Shown: positions 8,030 through 17,244, counted from the stretch's first letter. The stretch is DNA of 64,000 bases from Dyadobacter sp. 676 (GCF_040448675.1 NZ_CP159289.1:1736001-1800000), one strand, 5' to 3'. Program-made: numbers and translations. Notes: generated by a model not told the origin, from the letters alone.

Positions 8030-9481
8030 TCATATTTCCACTTTTTTCAGGAACCGGGCAAACCATCTGCCAGAATCTTTTACCGTACGTTCCTGCGTTT
8101 TGAAGTCAACAAATACCAGGCCAAAGCGGGCCGAGTATCCATGCGCCCATTCAAAATTATCCAGTAATGTCCACGCGAAATAACCGGTTATATTCAATCC
8201 CTCATTTTTAGCCTTCAGAACAGCCGATAAATATTCCTGATAATAAGCCCGCCTTCCGGAATCCTCCACTTTCCCTTCTTTCAGCTTGTCCTTGAATGCG
8301 GCGCCGTTCTCGGAAATCATCAGCTCGCGCACACCCTTGTAGCGGCCAAACTGCTTCAATATCTCATACATTCCGGCAGGACTGATTTCCCAACCCAGCG
8401 CGGTCGTCGGTACGTTTCTCAGGGTAGCCGGGACTTCTTTCAGCCACGTTACCGGCGCCAGGTACGAATGCTGCACCACTACACTGAAATAGTTTTGCAG
8501 GCCCCAAAAGTCGAAATCGAATTTCAGCCGCTCGCGATCGCCTTCACGCATGAATCTTTTGATATTGGATAAAAACGGGAATGCGTCCTTCGGGTAACCT
8601 AGCCCGAGTGCGGGCTCGATGAAAAGGCGGTTCATCAACGCATCGGCCCGCCGGGCGGCCCGGACGTCGGCTGCGCTCCGGCTGTTGGGGTAAACATATG
8701 AGCAGGAAATCGCGTTACCAATCCGTGCATCCGGCAGTATTTGCCTCAATACCCGCCCGCCCTCCGCCTGGCTCAGTGCCAGGTGGTGCACCACGGGGAG
8801 GAAATTATGGATCCCCTTGTTGCCCGGCGCATGCTCACCGGTGGTATAGCCCAGTCCGGCCACCGCCATCGGTTCGTTCAGTACGATCCAGTTATGCACG
8901 CGATCGCCAAATGCAAGCGCACACACAGATGCGTACTCCGCAAACCATTCGACGATGCGCCGGTTTTTCCAGCCGCCCGATTTTTCCAGCGCCTGTGGCA
9001 AATCCCAGTGGTACAAGGTGATCCAGGGCTCTATACGAAGGGAAATGCATTTGTCGATCAGCTTGTTATAGAAATCGATACCCGGCTGGTTCACGCGCCC
9101 GTGGCCATCGGGCAATATCCGCGACCAGGAAAGCGAGAACCGAAAATGCCCGAATCCAAGCTCTTTCACCAGTTCCAGGTCCTGCTCGTACCGGTGATAA
9201 AAATCGCAGGCCTGCCGCGCGTGGTCTCCGTTGCGGATTTTGCCCTTTTTTCTCGCAAAAACATCCCAGACACAATCGCTTCTGCCATCCTCGTTCACGG
9301 CCCCCTCGATCTGGTAAGCTGCCGTGGCGACGCCCCATTTGAAATCGTGCCCGAACGCCTCACGCGTCAATGGCACATTATAATCCAGTTTGTTTTCAGA
9401 ATTCCTCTTGTGATAGTCGATAGTCGTTGCCAAACCTTTACCGGTTAACCCATTATTTGCGAAAGTTAAAACTAATCTCAA
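8030..9481 (-). CDS. GH1 family beta-glucosidase
   Basis: A glycoside hydrolase family 1 (beta/alpha)8 barrel of about 450 residues that hydrolyses terminal beta-D-glucosyl or galactosyl bonds by the retaining mechanism. Numbering from the TTG at 9481, the acid/base Glu is E203 in LNEP and the nucleophile is E391 in ISENG. FKWGVATAAYQIEGA, the FRFSLSWSRILPDG segment and the C-terminal DNFEWAHGYSARFGLV are also typical. No signal peptide is seen, so the enzyme is probably cytoplasmic. There is no ATG before the conserved domain: TTG at 9481, TTG at 9433 or a GTG nearer the domain are the options, and 9433 looks most reasonable. Confidence 0.92.
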   Translation of the reverse strand: MRLVLTFANNGLTGKGLATTIDYHKRNSENKLDYNVPLTREAFGHDFKWGVATAAYQIEGAVNEDGRSDCVWDVFARKKGKIRNGDHARQACDFYHRYEQDLELVKELGFGHFRFSLSWSRILPDGHGRVNQPGIDFYNKLIDKCISLRIEPWITLYHWDLPQALEKSGGWKNRRIVEWFAEYASVCALAFGDRVHNWIVLNEPMAVAGLGYTTGEHAPGNKGIHNFLPVVHHLALSQAEGGRVLRQILPDARIGNAISCSYVYPNSRSAADVRAARRADALMNRLFIEPALGLGYPKDAFPFLSNIKRFMREGDRERLKFDFDFWGLQNYFSVVVQHSYLAPVTWLKEVPATLRNVPTTALGWEISPAGMYEILKQFGRYKGVRELMISENGAAFKDKLKEGKVEDSGRRAYYQEYLSAVLKAKNEGLNITGYFAWTLLDNFEWAHGYSARFGLVFVDFKTQERTVKDSGRWFARFLKKVEI

Positions 9482-9519
9482 AACAAAAAACCCTCCGTCC
9501 CGAAACTGTGGACGGAGGG
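9481..9519 (-). terminator. Intrinsic terminator after the T9SS protein gene
   Basis: CCCTCCGTCC (9491-9500) and GGACGGAGGG (9510-9519) form a perfect 10-bp stem with a nine-base loop. On the minus strand the stem is followed by TTTTTTGTTT, a classic U tract. It ends transcription of the gene at 9551-11506 before the GH1 gene. Confidence 0.85.
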
Positions 9520-9550
9520 CTTGTCGTAAGCCGGGGGCTTCTTTACGCGA

Positions 9551-11506
9551 TTACCGGACGATCAGTATCTTGCGCATCGACGGGCCGTTGTTGATTTTCA
9601 CATAATACGTTCCCTGCGACAGTCTGGTAAGATCGACCTCGCTTGACGAATCCGGCACTGCGTTCAGAACCAACGCACCAGTCTGATTGTACACCTTCAC
9701 ATTCGTAACCGGCTGGTTGCTGCTCACCTTGATACGGTCCACGGTCGGGTTTGGATACACACTCAACTGCTCCTGGCCGTCGAAGTTCAGGTTCCTGATC
9801 GAGCTGTAAGCGAACGTTTCGTCCAGGTCCACCATTTTGAGGCGATACAGGTTCGCGGCAAGTGGGTTGGTGTGCGTATAGCTATATGTTTCCAGGCTTC
9901 TGCTTTCGCCTTTTGCCGCCACCTGTGCCAGCGCCGTCCAGTTTTTGCCATCCTGGCTGTGCTGAACCTCGAAGTAGGCCGAGTTGCTTTCGGAAGTGGT
10001 GGCCCAGGTGAGTTGTGCCGTTGCTCCTTCTTTTTTCGCGGAGAATACCGAAAGCGTTACAGGCATCGGGGGACCGGAGAAGGTAAGGCAGGCATTGTCA
10101 ACCAGGAAGTCGTTTCCGTTTGAGGAGAGCAGCACACGTACATATTTGGTCCCGGCCGGAAGCGTACCGTTCAACGTATATTTCGTGAGGCCCCAGGTAC
10201 CTTCCGTGAGCGATTTTGTTACATCCTGCGAAGTCTGCCCAAGTTCTTCTTTCACCTCGTTCAGGTACACCAATTGAATTTTCTGACTGTTGGGGGAAGA
10301 AGTGCTGAATGCCGCATAGATATTCAGCGTAACCAGCTTTCCGGTGGTCGTCTGTACTTCCACATCCTGCCAGAACTTGCCTGCGGCGGTCAGTTTCGCG
10401 CCGTTGGTTCCGCAAACCGCATAAGTAGGTTCGACCGTCAAAGTACCAGTGACATCCCAGTTAGCGGTACCATTTTCGAAGCTCGGGTTCTGAAGGGTAT
10501 TGCCGTTACATTCCGTACAAGTAACCGGCTGTGTGATCGTCGTGCAGATCGCGTCTACCTTGAAATAGTCACCCGACGAATTCACCGAGAAGCGGACTTT
10601 CACAGCTCCGGCCGGCGCGGTCGCCGAAATCGAGAATTGTTTCAGTTTGCTGTCGACCACTTTGTAATTCATGTCTACAACCGCTTCGTTGGCGTTGATT
10701 TTGTTACCGGCGCCGTCGTAGAAAGTCAGCTTGAATGTGTGCGACACACCTGTATTATGGGTACCGCCATAAGCAGTCACATCCACTTTCGCACCCGCAA
10801 CCACATTGATATCCTGCCATATCGAGCCGGTACCCGTGATCAGACCATTTTTGCTGCCGCACATTTCGTAGGCATCGTCCACCCCGAACGAGCCGGATTT
10901 CGACCAGTCGTTCGTTCCGTTCTCGAAACTTGCATTTTTAATATATTGATTGGACGCGACGCAATCGCAGTCGACCGGCGTGGCTGGCGGCGTTATCGTC
11001 AGGCAAGCTCCGTCGATCTTGAGATAATTTCCGCTCGAAGACGCCTGGAAGCGCACTTTCACGGCATCGGAAGGTGCAGTTCCTGTCAGCGTGTATTTGG
11101 CCAGGGTGCTTCCGCTCCCTACCTCATAGTTGACGTCTTTCACCGCTTCTGATATAACGGAGCCATTCGACCGGTAGAAAATCAGCTTGAACTTGTGATC
11201 GTAATTATTTTCATGCGTACCTCCGTAAACCTTCATATAATAAGCGCTTCCGCCGGTAATGGCCACGTCCTGATAGATGTAACCCGAACCGTTGATCACG
11301 CCGTTGTAGGTACCGCACATATTGTAACCTGTGCTGGTACTCAGGCTCGTATTATAGGTGCCTTTTGTCCAGTCGCCTGTCCCGTTCTCGAAGCTGGCAT
11401 TTTTCAACTTGTTGTCGTCGCAACCACAGTCGTTGGTCGCATTGGCCTGGAAGGCGAAGCCCAGGCCGAAAAGTAATAGGGTAAAGAGAAACGTAAAATT
11501 TTTCAT
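9551..11506 (-). CDS. Secreted triple-repeat protein with T9SS C-terminal sorting domain
   Basis: A 651-residue exported protein. The signal peptide spans residues 1-23 (ending FAFQANA). Three tandem modules of about 150 residues follow (roughly 25-175, 178-328 and 332-478). Each begins with a Cys-rich lead and a core like KNASFENGTGDW, and each ends near a Cys in DGACLTI, DAICTTI or DNACLTF. These modules resemble jelly-roll carbohydrate-binding domains. Next comes an FN3-like region (LSVFSAKKEGATAQLTWATTSE). The last 70 residues (LSVYPNPTVDRIKVSS to SMRKILIVR) are a type A T9SS sorting domain. The protein is therefore predicted to cross the outer membrane through the Por system and be attached to or released from the cell surface. 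No catalytic domain is present; adhesion or polysaccharide binding is inferred. Confidence 0.9.
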   Translation of the reverse strand: MKNFTFLFTLLLFGLGFAFQANATNDCGCDDNKLKNASFENGTGDWTKGTYNTSLSTSTGYNMCGTYNGVINGSGYIYQDVAITGGSAYYMKVYGGTHENNYDHKFKLIFYRSNGSVISEAVKDVNYEVGSGSTLAKYTLTGTAPSDAVKVRFQASSSGNYLKIDGACLTITPPATPVDCDCVASNQYIKNASFENGTNDWSKSGSFGVDDAYEMCGSKNGLITGTGSIWQDINVVAGAKVDVTAYGGTHNTGVSHTFKLTFYDGAGNKINANEAVVDMNYKVVDSKLKQFSISATAPAGAVKVRFSVNSSGDYFKVDAICTTITQPVTCTECNGNTLQNPSFENGTANWDVTGTLTVEPTYAVCGTNGAKLTAAGKFWQDVEVQTTTGKLVTLNIYAAFSTSSPNSQKIQLVYLNEVKEELGQTSQDVTKSLTEGTWGLTKYTLNGTLPAGTKYVRVLLSSNGNDFLVDNACLTFSGPPMPVTLSVFSAKKEGATAQLTWATTSESNSAYFEVQHSQDGKNWTALAQVAAKGESRSLETYSYTHTNPLAANLYRLKMVDLDETFAYSSIRNLNFDGQEQLSVYPNPTVDRIKVSSNQPVTNVKVYNQTGALVLNAVPDSSSEVDLTRLSQGTYYVKINNGPSMRKILIVR

Positions 11507-11562
11507 AACGTATTTGATTTGTAATTGATTAGCTGTTGCGCTTTCCTACAAAATGTACGCTA

Positions 11563-11570
11563 CAAAGGTA
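11563..11570 (-). promoter_or_regulatory. -7 promoter element for the T9SS protein gene
   Basis: The minus strand reads TACCTTTG, a full match to TAnnTTTG, about 60 bp before the ATG at 11506. A clear -33 TTTG at ideal spacing is not seen, so the assignment rests on the -7 box. Confidence 0.5.
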
Positions 11571-12620
11571 ACTAGCCAGACAATCGAAAAATAGCACTTT
11601 TTTTATATGACAAGTCCGTAATAATTATGTTTATATAAAAATTTTAATTATTTCTAAAAAGTCTTTTCAAATTACTTCTATAATAAAATCGCCAATTATT
11701 TTTCACAATCGACCTTTTTAGCATAAATTACTTCTTTAAATTCACTCAAAGTGATTATACACAACGCCAAATTAATAATATAACTTTTCCAATATAATCC
11801 CGTGCCGCCAGGTGAGCCCGGCGACGATAGCGGTTACATAAAAACAGAATTTTATTTGGTTAAAGCCCGTGTCTTTCAGACGTTCATGGGCACCTGCCCG
11901 TACTTATCGCTGTTCGGCTCAAAATCATCGTTTAGTCGCGATAATGACGCGGCGGCAAGTAAAACTTCTACATCAAAAAAGATCGAAAGGCGCATTTTTC
12001 GCAATAAAATGCCATATTCAGGAAACGAACGGTTCTGATCGACGCCGGGGGATTCTGTGGATAACGATGAGTTTTCACTGAAGAATTTCGACAAAATTTT
12101 TTTTTGAGAAAACCCGGGCTTCTACAAGATTTATATCGAATGCGAACAAAATGCAGTTGTTTTATTACTGTATTACAGCATTTTAACTACATACTATTCG
12201 TATTACAAGCGCTTGCCGCCAAACATATTACGAGCACGCGGCAGAACAGCGGTAGAAAATACCGGAGCATCCGGGCCCGGCAGAATTTTAGCGGCCGAAA
12301 CACGCAGTCGACAAAATACCTCTCGAGTTATTTTTACAAAACGGGCAATTCGTGAGCGAGGTTTTTCGCCTACCCAAGAGTCTCCACCTCCGGCGCTTTG
12401 CCGAACGGGCAACAAAGCAGGCACAGTAAAATATATCTAACAGACAGTCAATACATTACACTTTATACATCTTGGCCGTTTTGGTGATTCTTTGAGTGGA
12501 AGCCGCCACGGTAATCCTGTTCTTTCATTCCGGCTTCGCATAACAGCTTTCATTAATCGGGGCGACCCTATTTTATATTTTTCCGTTCCGGTGCGCGTTT
12601 CAGGATAACCTGCTTATTTT
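11571..12620. other. Gene-free interval with an AT-rich patch
   Basis: About 1.05 kb between the T9SS protein promoter and the DUF885 gene carries no reading frame I trust. Positions 11600-11790 are strongly AT-rich, and a T10 run lies near 12099-12109. The right half (12220-12420) returns to average GC and contains short open frames on both strands without recognisable domains. No tRNA cloverleaf, tmRNA or RNase P signature was found. Confidence 0.5.
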
Positions 12621-12707
12621 ATGTTCCGATTACCAGGCGGTGAGCGGATGTCCGCGCCTCCAGCGATGCGACCCGCCAGCCTGTTTACGACCCGACCAAC
12701 TGTGCCT

Positions 12708-14021
12708 ATGTTAAAAAAGTATCTGGCTGCCGCTGCCATGGCGGCATTTGCATTTTCCTGTGGCTCCCGTGATAAGCCGACGACCACCAATCCGCTCGAC
12801 AGCGTTGCCAGAGAATATGTCAAACTCGGCCTTTCGATAGGCCAGTTCGACGGCGATTTTGTGGATGCTTATTACGGCCCGGACTCCCTGCGACCTTCGG
12901 GGAGAGACACTTCGCAATTCCCGAAAGGACAGTTCCTCCGACAGATCACCCGTTTGAAGCAATCATTGGCTGCGATTTCGGCCAACGCCGGCAACGACAC
13001 CCTCACACGGCGTGCCGAATGGCTGACAGCCCAGCTCACGGCATTCGAAAGGCGGATCCACGTCTATTCAGGCTCTTTTGTGCCGTTCGATTCGGAGTCG
13101 AAGGAACTTTTCGATGCAGTGGCACCCCTGTACGACGAAAAGCATTTCCGTGTCCTCATAGCCCGGCTCGACCGGCTTTTGCCCGGCGAAGGCTCCATCC
13201 CGGAACGTTACCAGAAATTGGCCAGCCGCTTTCTCATTCCCGAAAGCAAGATCGATACTGTGTTCCGCACCGCCATTACCGAGGCCCGCAAACGTACTCG
13301 CGCGCATTACCCGCTGCCTGCGGGCGAAGATTTCAAACTCGAATATGTGCGCGATAAGCCGTGGTCGGGCTATAACTGGTACAAAGGCAACTACAAAAGC
13401 GTAATCCAGATCAATGTGAGCCAGCCTATTTACATAGAAAGGGCGATCGATCTCGCATGCCACGAGGGGTACCCGGGCCACCATGTTTATAATACGCTAC
13501 TGGAAAAGAACCTTTTCCGCGATAAAGGCTGGACCGAAATTTCGCTTTACCCGTTGTTCAGTCCCCAATCCCTGATTGCCGAAGGGAGTGCCAATTACGG
13601 CATTTCGATCGCATTCCCCGGCGACGGGCAAAAAGAATTCTGCAAGAATGTCCTGATCCCGCTGGCCGGCCTTGACACGGCAATGAGCGATATTTATTTC
13701 GAAGCGCTGGCCGTGCGTTCCGCTCTGAATTACGCACGCAACGAAGTGGCCCGGGGCCTGCTCGACGGCGGCATGAGCGAACAGGAAGCTAAGCGATGGC
13801 TCACCGACTATTGCCTGCTGCCCGAAAAAGGAGCCTCCGACTACCTACGGTTTATCCGCAAATACCGGAGCTATGTAATCAATTACAATTATGGCCAGGA
13901 TATCGTGAGGAAGTATATCGAGTCGCAGGGCGGTACCGCCGCTGATCCCGGCAGGCGATGGAAACTTTTCGAGACATTACTCAGCACAGAAAACAAAGCA
14001 GGAGATCTGCTGAAACCCTGA
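12708..14021 (+). CDS. DUF885-type putative zinc metallopeptidase, lipoprotein
   Basis: A 437-residue protein starting at the ATG at 12708. From there a signal peptide with the lipobox-like AFAFSC (Cys 18) follows directly, whereas the earlier ATGs at 12621 and 12648 would add a non-signal extension. Residues 252-259 read HEGYPGHH, the metal-binding helix typical of DUF885 proteins (HEGxPGHH), and EGSANYG near residue 290 supplies the likely third ligand Glu. The C-terminal part is helical (ALNYARNEVARGLLDGGMSEQEA). A periplasmic or membrane-anchored peptidase is likely; the substrate is unknown. It leads an apparent plus-strand group with the CBM9 protein (91 bp gap) and the beta-lactamase-like gene. 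Confidence 0.85.
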   Translation: MLKKYLAAAAMAAFAFSCGSRDKPTTTNPLDSVAREYVKLGLSIGQFDGDFVDAYYGPDSLRPSGRDTSQFPKGQFLRQITRLKQSLAAISANAGNDTLTRRAEWLTAQLTAFERRIHVYSGSFVPFDSESKELFDAVAPLYDEKHFRVLIARLDRLLPGEGSIPERYQKLASRFLIPESKIDTVFRTAITEARKRTRAHYPLPAGEDFKLEYVRDKPWSGYNWYKGNYKSVIQINVSQPIYIERAIDLACHEGYPGHHVYNTLLEKNLFRDKGWTEISLYPLFSPQSLIAEGSANYGISIAFPGDGQKEFCKNVLIPLAGLDTAMSDIYFEALAVRSALNYARNEVARGLLDGGMSEQEAKRWLTDYCLLPEKGASDYLRFIRKYRSYVINYNYGQDIVRKYIESQGGTAADPGRRWKLFETLLSTENKAGDLLKP

Positions 14022-14112
14022 AAAGACGGGGCAATGCTAAAATGTCCCGAACCGGTCGTTTTACCCCACATTTCGGCAGAATGCCGTATATTGAACATTT
14101 TCCGCTACTCCT

Positions 14113-15000
14113 TTGACTACCTTGAAAAAAGCCGGTTTACCTATTAGAAAGAAAAGGCTTTACTTCTTTCGCATTGTTTGCGCATTGGCGGTCGCCGTTG
14201 CGATCATTTCCGGTGCATCGGCTCAGGCACCGTTGTTGCCCAGACATTATACCTGCTACCGTGCGGAAAAAGGAATTAGCGTGGATGGCCGCCTGAGCGA
14301 GCGTTCATGGAAAAAAGCCGCATGGACTTCGTCGTTTGTGGATATAGAAGGGGATAAAAAGCCCCTACCCCGGCAGGATACGCGTGTAAAAATGCTTTGG
14401 GACGACCGGTACCTGTATATCGCCGCCCAGATGGAGGAAGAACATATCTGGGCGTATCAGAACAAAAAGGATCAGATTGTGTACCTCGAAAATGATTTTG
14501 AAGTATTTATCGATCCCGACGGCGATACCGACAATTACTATGAGCTCGAAATTAACGCCATCAACAACATATTCGACCTTTTTCTGCCCAAGCCCTACCG
14601 AAAAGGCGGCCGGGCACAGATCGACTGGGATATTAAAGGTCTGAAATCGGCAGTGACCGTCGACGGTACCGTCAACAATGCCCGAGACAAAGACAAGCGC
14701 TGGGTCGTGGAAATCGCCATTCCGTTCGAATCCCTGTCCATCGAAAACGTGAAACCGCTGATCCCCGCCGACGGCGCCGAATGGCGGATCAACTTCTCCC
14801 GCGTCAACTGGCAGCATGAAATCGGCGAAGACGGCCGTTACAACCGGAAGCGGAATGCGGAAACCGGCAAGATCATTCCTGAATACAACTGGGTATGGTC
14901 GCCACAGGGCATTATCAACATGCATTACCCCGAATACTGGGGAAAACTGCTTTTCAGCGCGGAAAAAGTCGGAAAAGCAAAAGGAATCGCACAAAAATGA
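14113..15000 (+). CDS. Carbohydrate-binding family 9-like protein, exported
   Basis: A 295-residue protein. The first usable start is a TTG at 14113; a signal peptide spans about residues 18-38 (ALAVAVAIISGASAQA). The remainder is a CBM9-like beta-sandwich: ISVDGRLSERSWKKAAW, then TRVKMLWDDRYLYIAAQM, then LENDFEVFIDPDGDTDNYYE and the closing EYNWVWSPQGIINMHYPEYWG. This family is common in Bacteroidota as stand-alone secreted proteins and often binds reducing ends of glycans, though binding has not been shown for this type. The stop codon overlaps the start of the next gene (ATGA), which implies translational coupling. Confidence 0.85.
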   Translation: MTTLKKAGLPIRKKRLYFFRIVCALAVAVAIISGASAQAPLLPRHYTCYRAEKGISVDGRLSERSWKKAAWTSSFVDIEGDKKPLPRQDTRVKMLWDDRYLYIAAQMEEEHIWAYQNKKDQIVYLENDFEVFIDPDGDTDNYYELEINAINNIFDLFLPKPYRKGGRAQIDWDIKGLKSAVTVDGTVNNARDKDKRWVVEIAIPFESLSIENVKPLIPADGAEWRINFSRVNWQHEIGEDGRYNRKRNAETGKIIPEYNWVWSPQGIINMHYPEYWGKLLFSAEKVGKAKGIAQK

Positions 15001-15938
15001 TGCGCCGTATGACCAGAACCTTCACACTCTTTCTCCTGACACTCCTTACCAGCTCAGCAGGTGCGCAACCCGATACGATCAGTCACGCTGCCATCGACAA
15101 GAAACTGGCTGCGAAACTCGAAAGCGTACTTGCAGGCTTCCACGGGCAGGCCGGCGTATACGTGCGTAACCTCAAAACCAACCGCATTGCCGCCGTAAAT
15201 GCCGACTCCCTGTACCCTACCGCCAGCATGATTAAGGTACCGATTATGTGCGGGATTTTCGACAAGATCGAAAAAGGTGAAATCCGGTTCGATCAGGAAC
15301 TCATTTACCGGGATTCGCTGAAATACGACAATGGCGTCGTCGGCTCGTTTCGCGACAGCACGAGGATCGCGCTGCCCAAGGTGATCCATCTGATGATCTC
15401 TCAAAGCGACAACACCGGCAGCCTGTGGTTGCAGGCCATGGCGGGAGGAGGAAGCGCTATCAATCAATGGCTGGAAAAGAACGGGTTTACCAATACGCGC
15501 GTCAATTCACGTACGCCAGGGCGCAGGGATTTCCAGGCACGTTACGGCTGGGGCGTCACTACACCCCGCGAAATGGCGGAGCTGGTGGCTATGATCAGAA
15601 ACGGAAAGGCGGTCGGTCGGGCTGCAAGCGACCGGATGTACCGGTACCTGGGAATGCAATTCTGGGATGGTGAGGCAATCTCGCAGCTGCCCTCCGACGT
15701 AAAAGTGGCGGCCAAAAGCGGGGCAGTGGACCGGGCAAAGTCGGAAGTGCTTCTCGTGCACGCGCCGCATGGAGACTATGTGTTCTGCATTGCCACCAAA
15801 AATCAGCAGGACCAGCGGTGGCAGCGTGACAACGAAGGTTATACGCTCATCCGAAAGGTCTCGGCCGTCATCTGGGACCATTTCGAACCCAAAAGCAAAT
15901 GGAAGCCGGTTGACGACTCGGGACGATTCTGGTTCTGA
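14997..15938 (+). CDS. Class A beta-lactamase-related serine hydrolase
   Basis: A 313-residue exported protein with signal peptide residues 1-23 (LFLLTLLTSSAGAQ). The active-site S77-x-x-K80 lies in TASMIKVP, S137-D-N139 in SQSDN, and K240-S-G242 in AAKSGAVD, the three elements of the class A fold. The omega-loop Glu (ExxLN) that deacylates the enzyme in true class A beta-lactamases is not visible: the region reads NSRTPGRRDFQARYGWGVTTP. Penicillin hydrolysis is therefore uncertain, and an altered catalytic cycle or a DD-peptidase-like role is possible. The start overlaps the CBM9 stop by four bases. A strong terminator follows directly. Confidence 0.85.
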   Translation: MMRRMTRTFTLFLLTLLTSSAGAQPDTISHAAIDKKLAAKLESVLAGFHGQAGVYVRNLKTNRIAAVNADSLYPTASMIKVPIMCGIFDKIEKGEIRFDQELIYRDSLKYDNGVVGSFRDSTRIALPKVIHLMISQSDNTGSLWLQAMAGGGSAINQWLEKNGFTNTRVNSRTPGRRDFQARYGWGVTTPREMAELVAMIRNGKAVGRAASDRMYRYLGMQFWDGEAISQLPSDVKVAAKSGAVDRAKSEVLLVHAPHGDYVFCIATKNQQDQRWQRDNEGYTLIRKVSAVIWDHFEPKSKWKPVDDSGRFWF

Positions 15939-15973
15939 AAAATCCGGCAGGTGCGAGAGCCTGCCGGATTTTT
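15938..15973. terminator. Bidirectional terminator between convergent genes
   Basis: AAAAATCCGGCAGG (15938-15951) and CCTGCCGGATTTTT (15960-15973) form a perfect 14-bp stem with an eight-base loop. The A/T ends give a U tract on either strand. It serves both the beta-lactamase-like gene and the AztD-like gene. Confidence 0.9.
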
Positions 15974-15977
15974 GTTG

Positions 15978-17189
15978 CTAATGCCCTTCACTGGACTCAA
16001 ATCCGAGAATAGCCAGCCGGTAAGGCGTCGCCGAAACTTTCACCGCGTTCTTTTTCGACAAATTATTGGTATTGACAACCAGCAACTCGCCGCTTTTCGG
16101 CTGGGTAATGTAAATATATCTTGCGGTAGCTTCCAGCTGCGGCTTCTGCGTTTCGTCTTTGGCCGTAGCGCCCAGCACCGGGCCGCTTATTTTGAGGGAA
16201 TTGGTTTTCAAATCGTAGATACGGACCTCTCCGCTGTGCAGCAGTACCACCAGGTTATTGCCCGCGTAATCGACTTTCGCCTGCATGATATCGGCACTTG
16301 CCAGAACCGGCGTAACCGCCTTCGAAGCCACATCGATGGTATAAACGCCTTTCGAAGCCGTGTAACCAAGAAATTTACCTGCCCCTTTTGCTTCGAGAAT
16401 GGTGCCAAACCAGGCATCGCCGAAATCGGCCGGATGCGGAATCAATTGCTGGTTCCCCGTCGGCTCCACGGCCAGAATGCCGCTCGACGAACCGAAGAGT
16501 GAAATGCTTCCGTTGGTCGCATTGCCATGAATGCCCTTTGTCCGGATGGTCGAAGCGAAAAGCGTTTTACCGGTTCCGTCGATGATTTTTACGCGTTCCG
16601 GCAGCGTTCCGGCTACTGAGCCGTCTTTTTCGGTAATCGCATAAGTACCATTGTCGAACTTCGTCATAGCGCCGTGATGCGCTACGTTGCCTGCATGGAT
16701 ATGCGTCATTTTCTTACCTGCGGTGTGAAAGTCAGCTTCCCGGGCAATGCTTAGCGTACCGTCGCCATCGTTAAAAGTAATGATCTCGTCGCCCTTGCTT
16801 TTGAAATGTGTCGGCTTGTTCCCATCGCCCGTCAGGGCCGCGAATTTAGGGGTACCTTTCACGTCCACGTGATCGCCATGCCCTTCGAATCCGGTATCGA
16901 ACAGCTGCACAAAATTGTTGGCGCCGTTCACGATTGCGCCGAAGCGCCCGCCTTGCGTACCGTACAGCGCCGATTTCGCAAACTGTGCTTCAAACTTCTC
17001 TACCGAAAGTTTCACGGGGTCCACCAGGGAAAGTTCTTTCGAGGTTTCGTCGTTTACGAGCACACGAACGAATTTGTATTCGGTTTCCTCTACCGGCGTT
17101 ACGCCGTCCTTCTCCTTGTCGTCATCGCAAGCCACGAGCGAAACGCCTGCCGCTGCCCAAAACAGTACTTTGAATAAATGCTTTTTCAT
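15978..17189 (-). CDS. AztD-like beta-propeller lipoprotein (putative zinc metallochaperone)
   Basis: A 403-residue protein with a lipoprotein signal (GVSLVACDDDKE, Cys 21). The body has repeated WD/NHL-like blades (for example KIIDGTGKTLFASTIRTKG and KFLGYTASKGVYTIDVAS), as expected for a propeller. His-rich stretches FEGHGDHVDV near residue 100 and MTHIHAGNVAHHGAM near 160-175 resemble the metal-binding loops of the periplasmic zinc chaperone AztD. Two TGCAAC-type palindromes cover its promoter, in keeping with control by a metal sensor such as Zur. The zinc role is inferred from His content, resemblance and promoter; no zinc transporter gene is in the window. A surface-exposed position on the outer membrane is possible given the acidic DDD after the lipid Cys. 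Confidence 0.6.
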   Translation of the reverse strand: MKKHLFKVLFWAAAGVSLVACDDDKEKDGVTPVEETEYKFVRVLVNDETSKELSLVDPVKLSVEKFEAQFAKSALYGTQGGRFGAIVNGANNFVQLFDTGFEGHGDHVDVKGTPKFAALTGDGNKPTHFKSKGDEIITFNDGDGTLSIAREADFHTAGKKMTHIHAGNVAHHGAMTKFDNGTYAITEKDGSVAGTLPERVKIIDGTGKTLFASTIRTKGIHGNATNGSISLFGSSSGILAVEPTGNQQLIPHPADFGDAWFGTILEAKGAGKFLGYTASKGVYTIDVASKAVTPVLASADIMQAKVDYAGNNLVVLLHSGEVRIYDLKTNSLKISGPVLGATAKDETQKPQLEATARYIYITQPKSGELLVVNTNNLSKKNAVKVSATPYRLAILGFESSEGH

Positions 17190-17204
17190 AAAAAAATCTT
17201 TAAA

Positions 17205-17219
17205 TGCAACAATGATGCA
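17205..17219. promoter_or_regulatory. Putative metal-regulator operator 1 (imperfect palindrome)
   Basis: TGCAACAATGATGCA is a near-palindrome immediately downstream of the -7 box of the AztD-like gene and 16 bp before its ATG. It shares its outer TGCA-AC half with the perfect palindrome at 17244. A repressor bound here would block initiation. Confidence 0.5.
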
Positions 17220-17244
17220 AATGTAGTTTCAGAAGAACCACAAA
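17218..17244 (-). promoter_or_regulatory. Promoter of the AztD-like gene
   Basis: On the minus strand TACATTTG (17225-17218) is a full -7 element, and TTTG (17244-17241) upstream may be the -33 element, with a 15-base spacer that is shorter than the usual 19. Both boxes are touched by the flanking palindromes. Confidence 0.55.

Noticed and set aside
11802..12038. Open frame of 78 codons on the plus strand
   Set aside because: It starts in AT-rich non-coding DNA, shows no family resemblance and overlaps another open frame in a different phase.
12203..12424. Short open frame of 73 codons on the minus strand in the gene-free interval
   Set aside because: Composition is Arg/Ala/Pro-rich as expected from antisense or GC-biased noise, there is no recognisable domain, and overlapping open frames of similar quality exist on the other strand.
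14895..14996. Upstream in-frame extension of the beta-lactamase-like gene
   Set aside because: It lies inside the CBM9 gene in another frame, and the signal peptide begins at the ATG at 14997.
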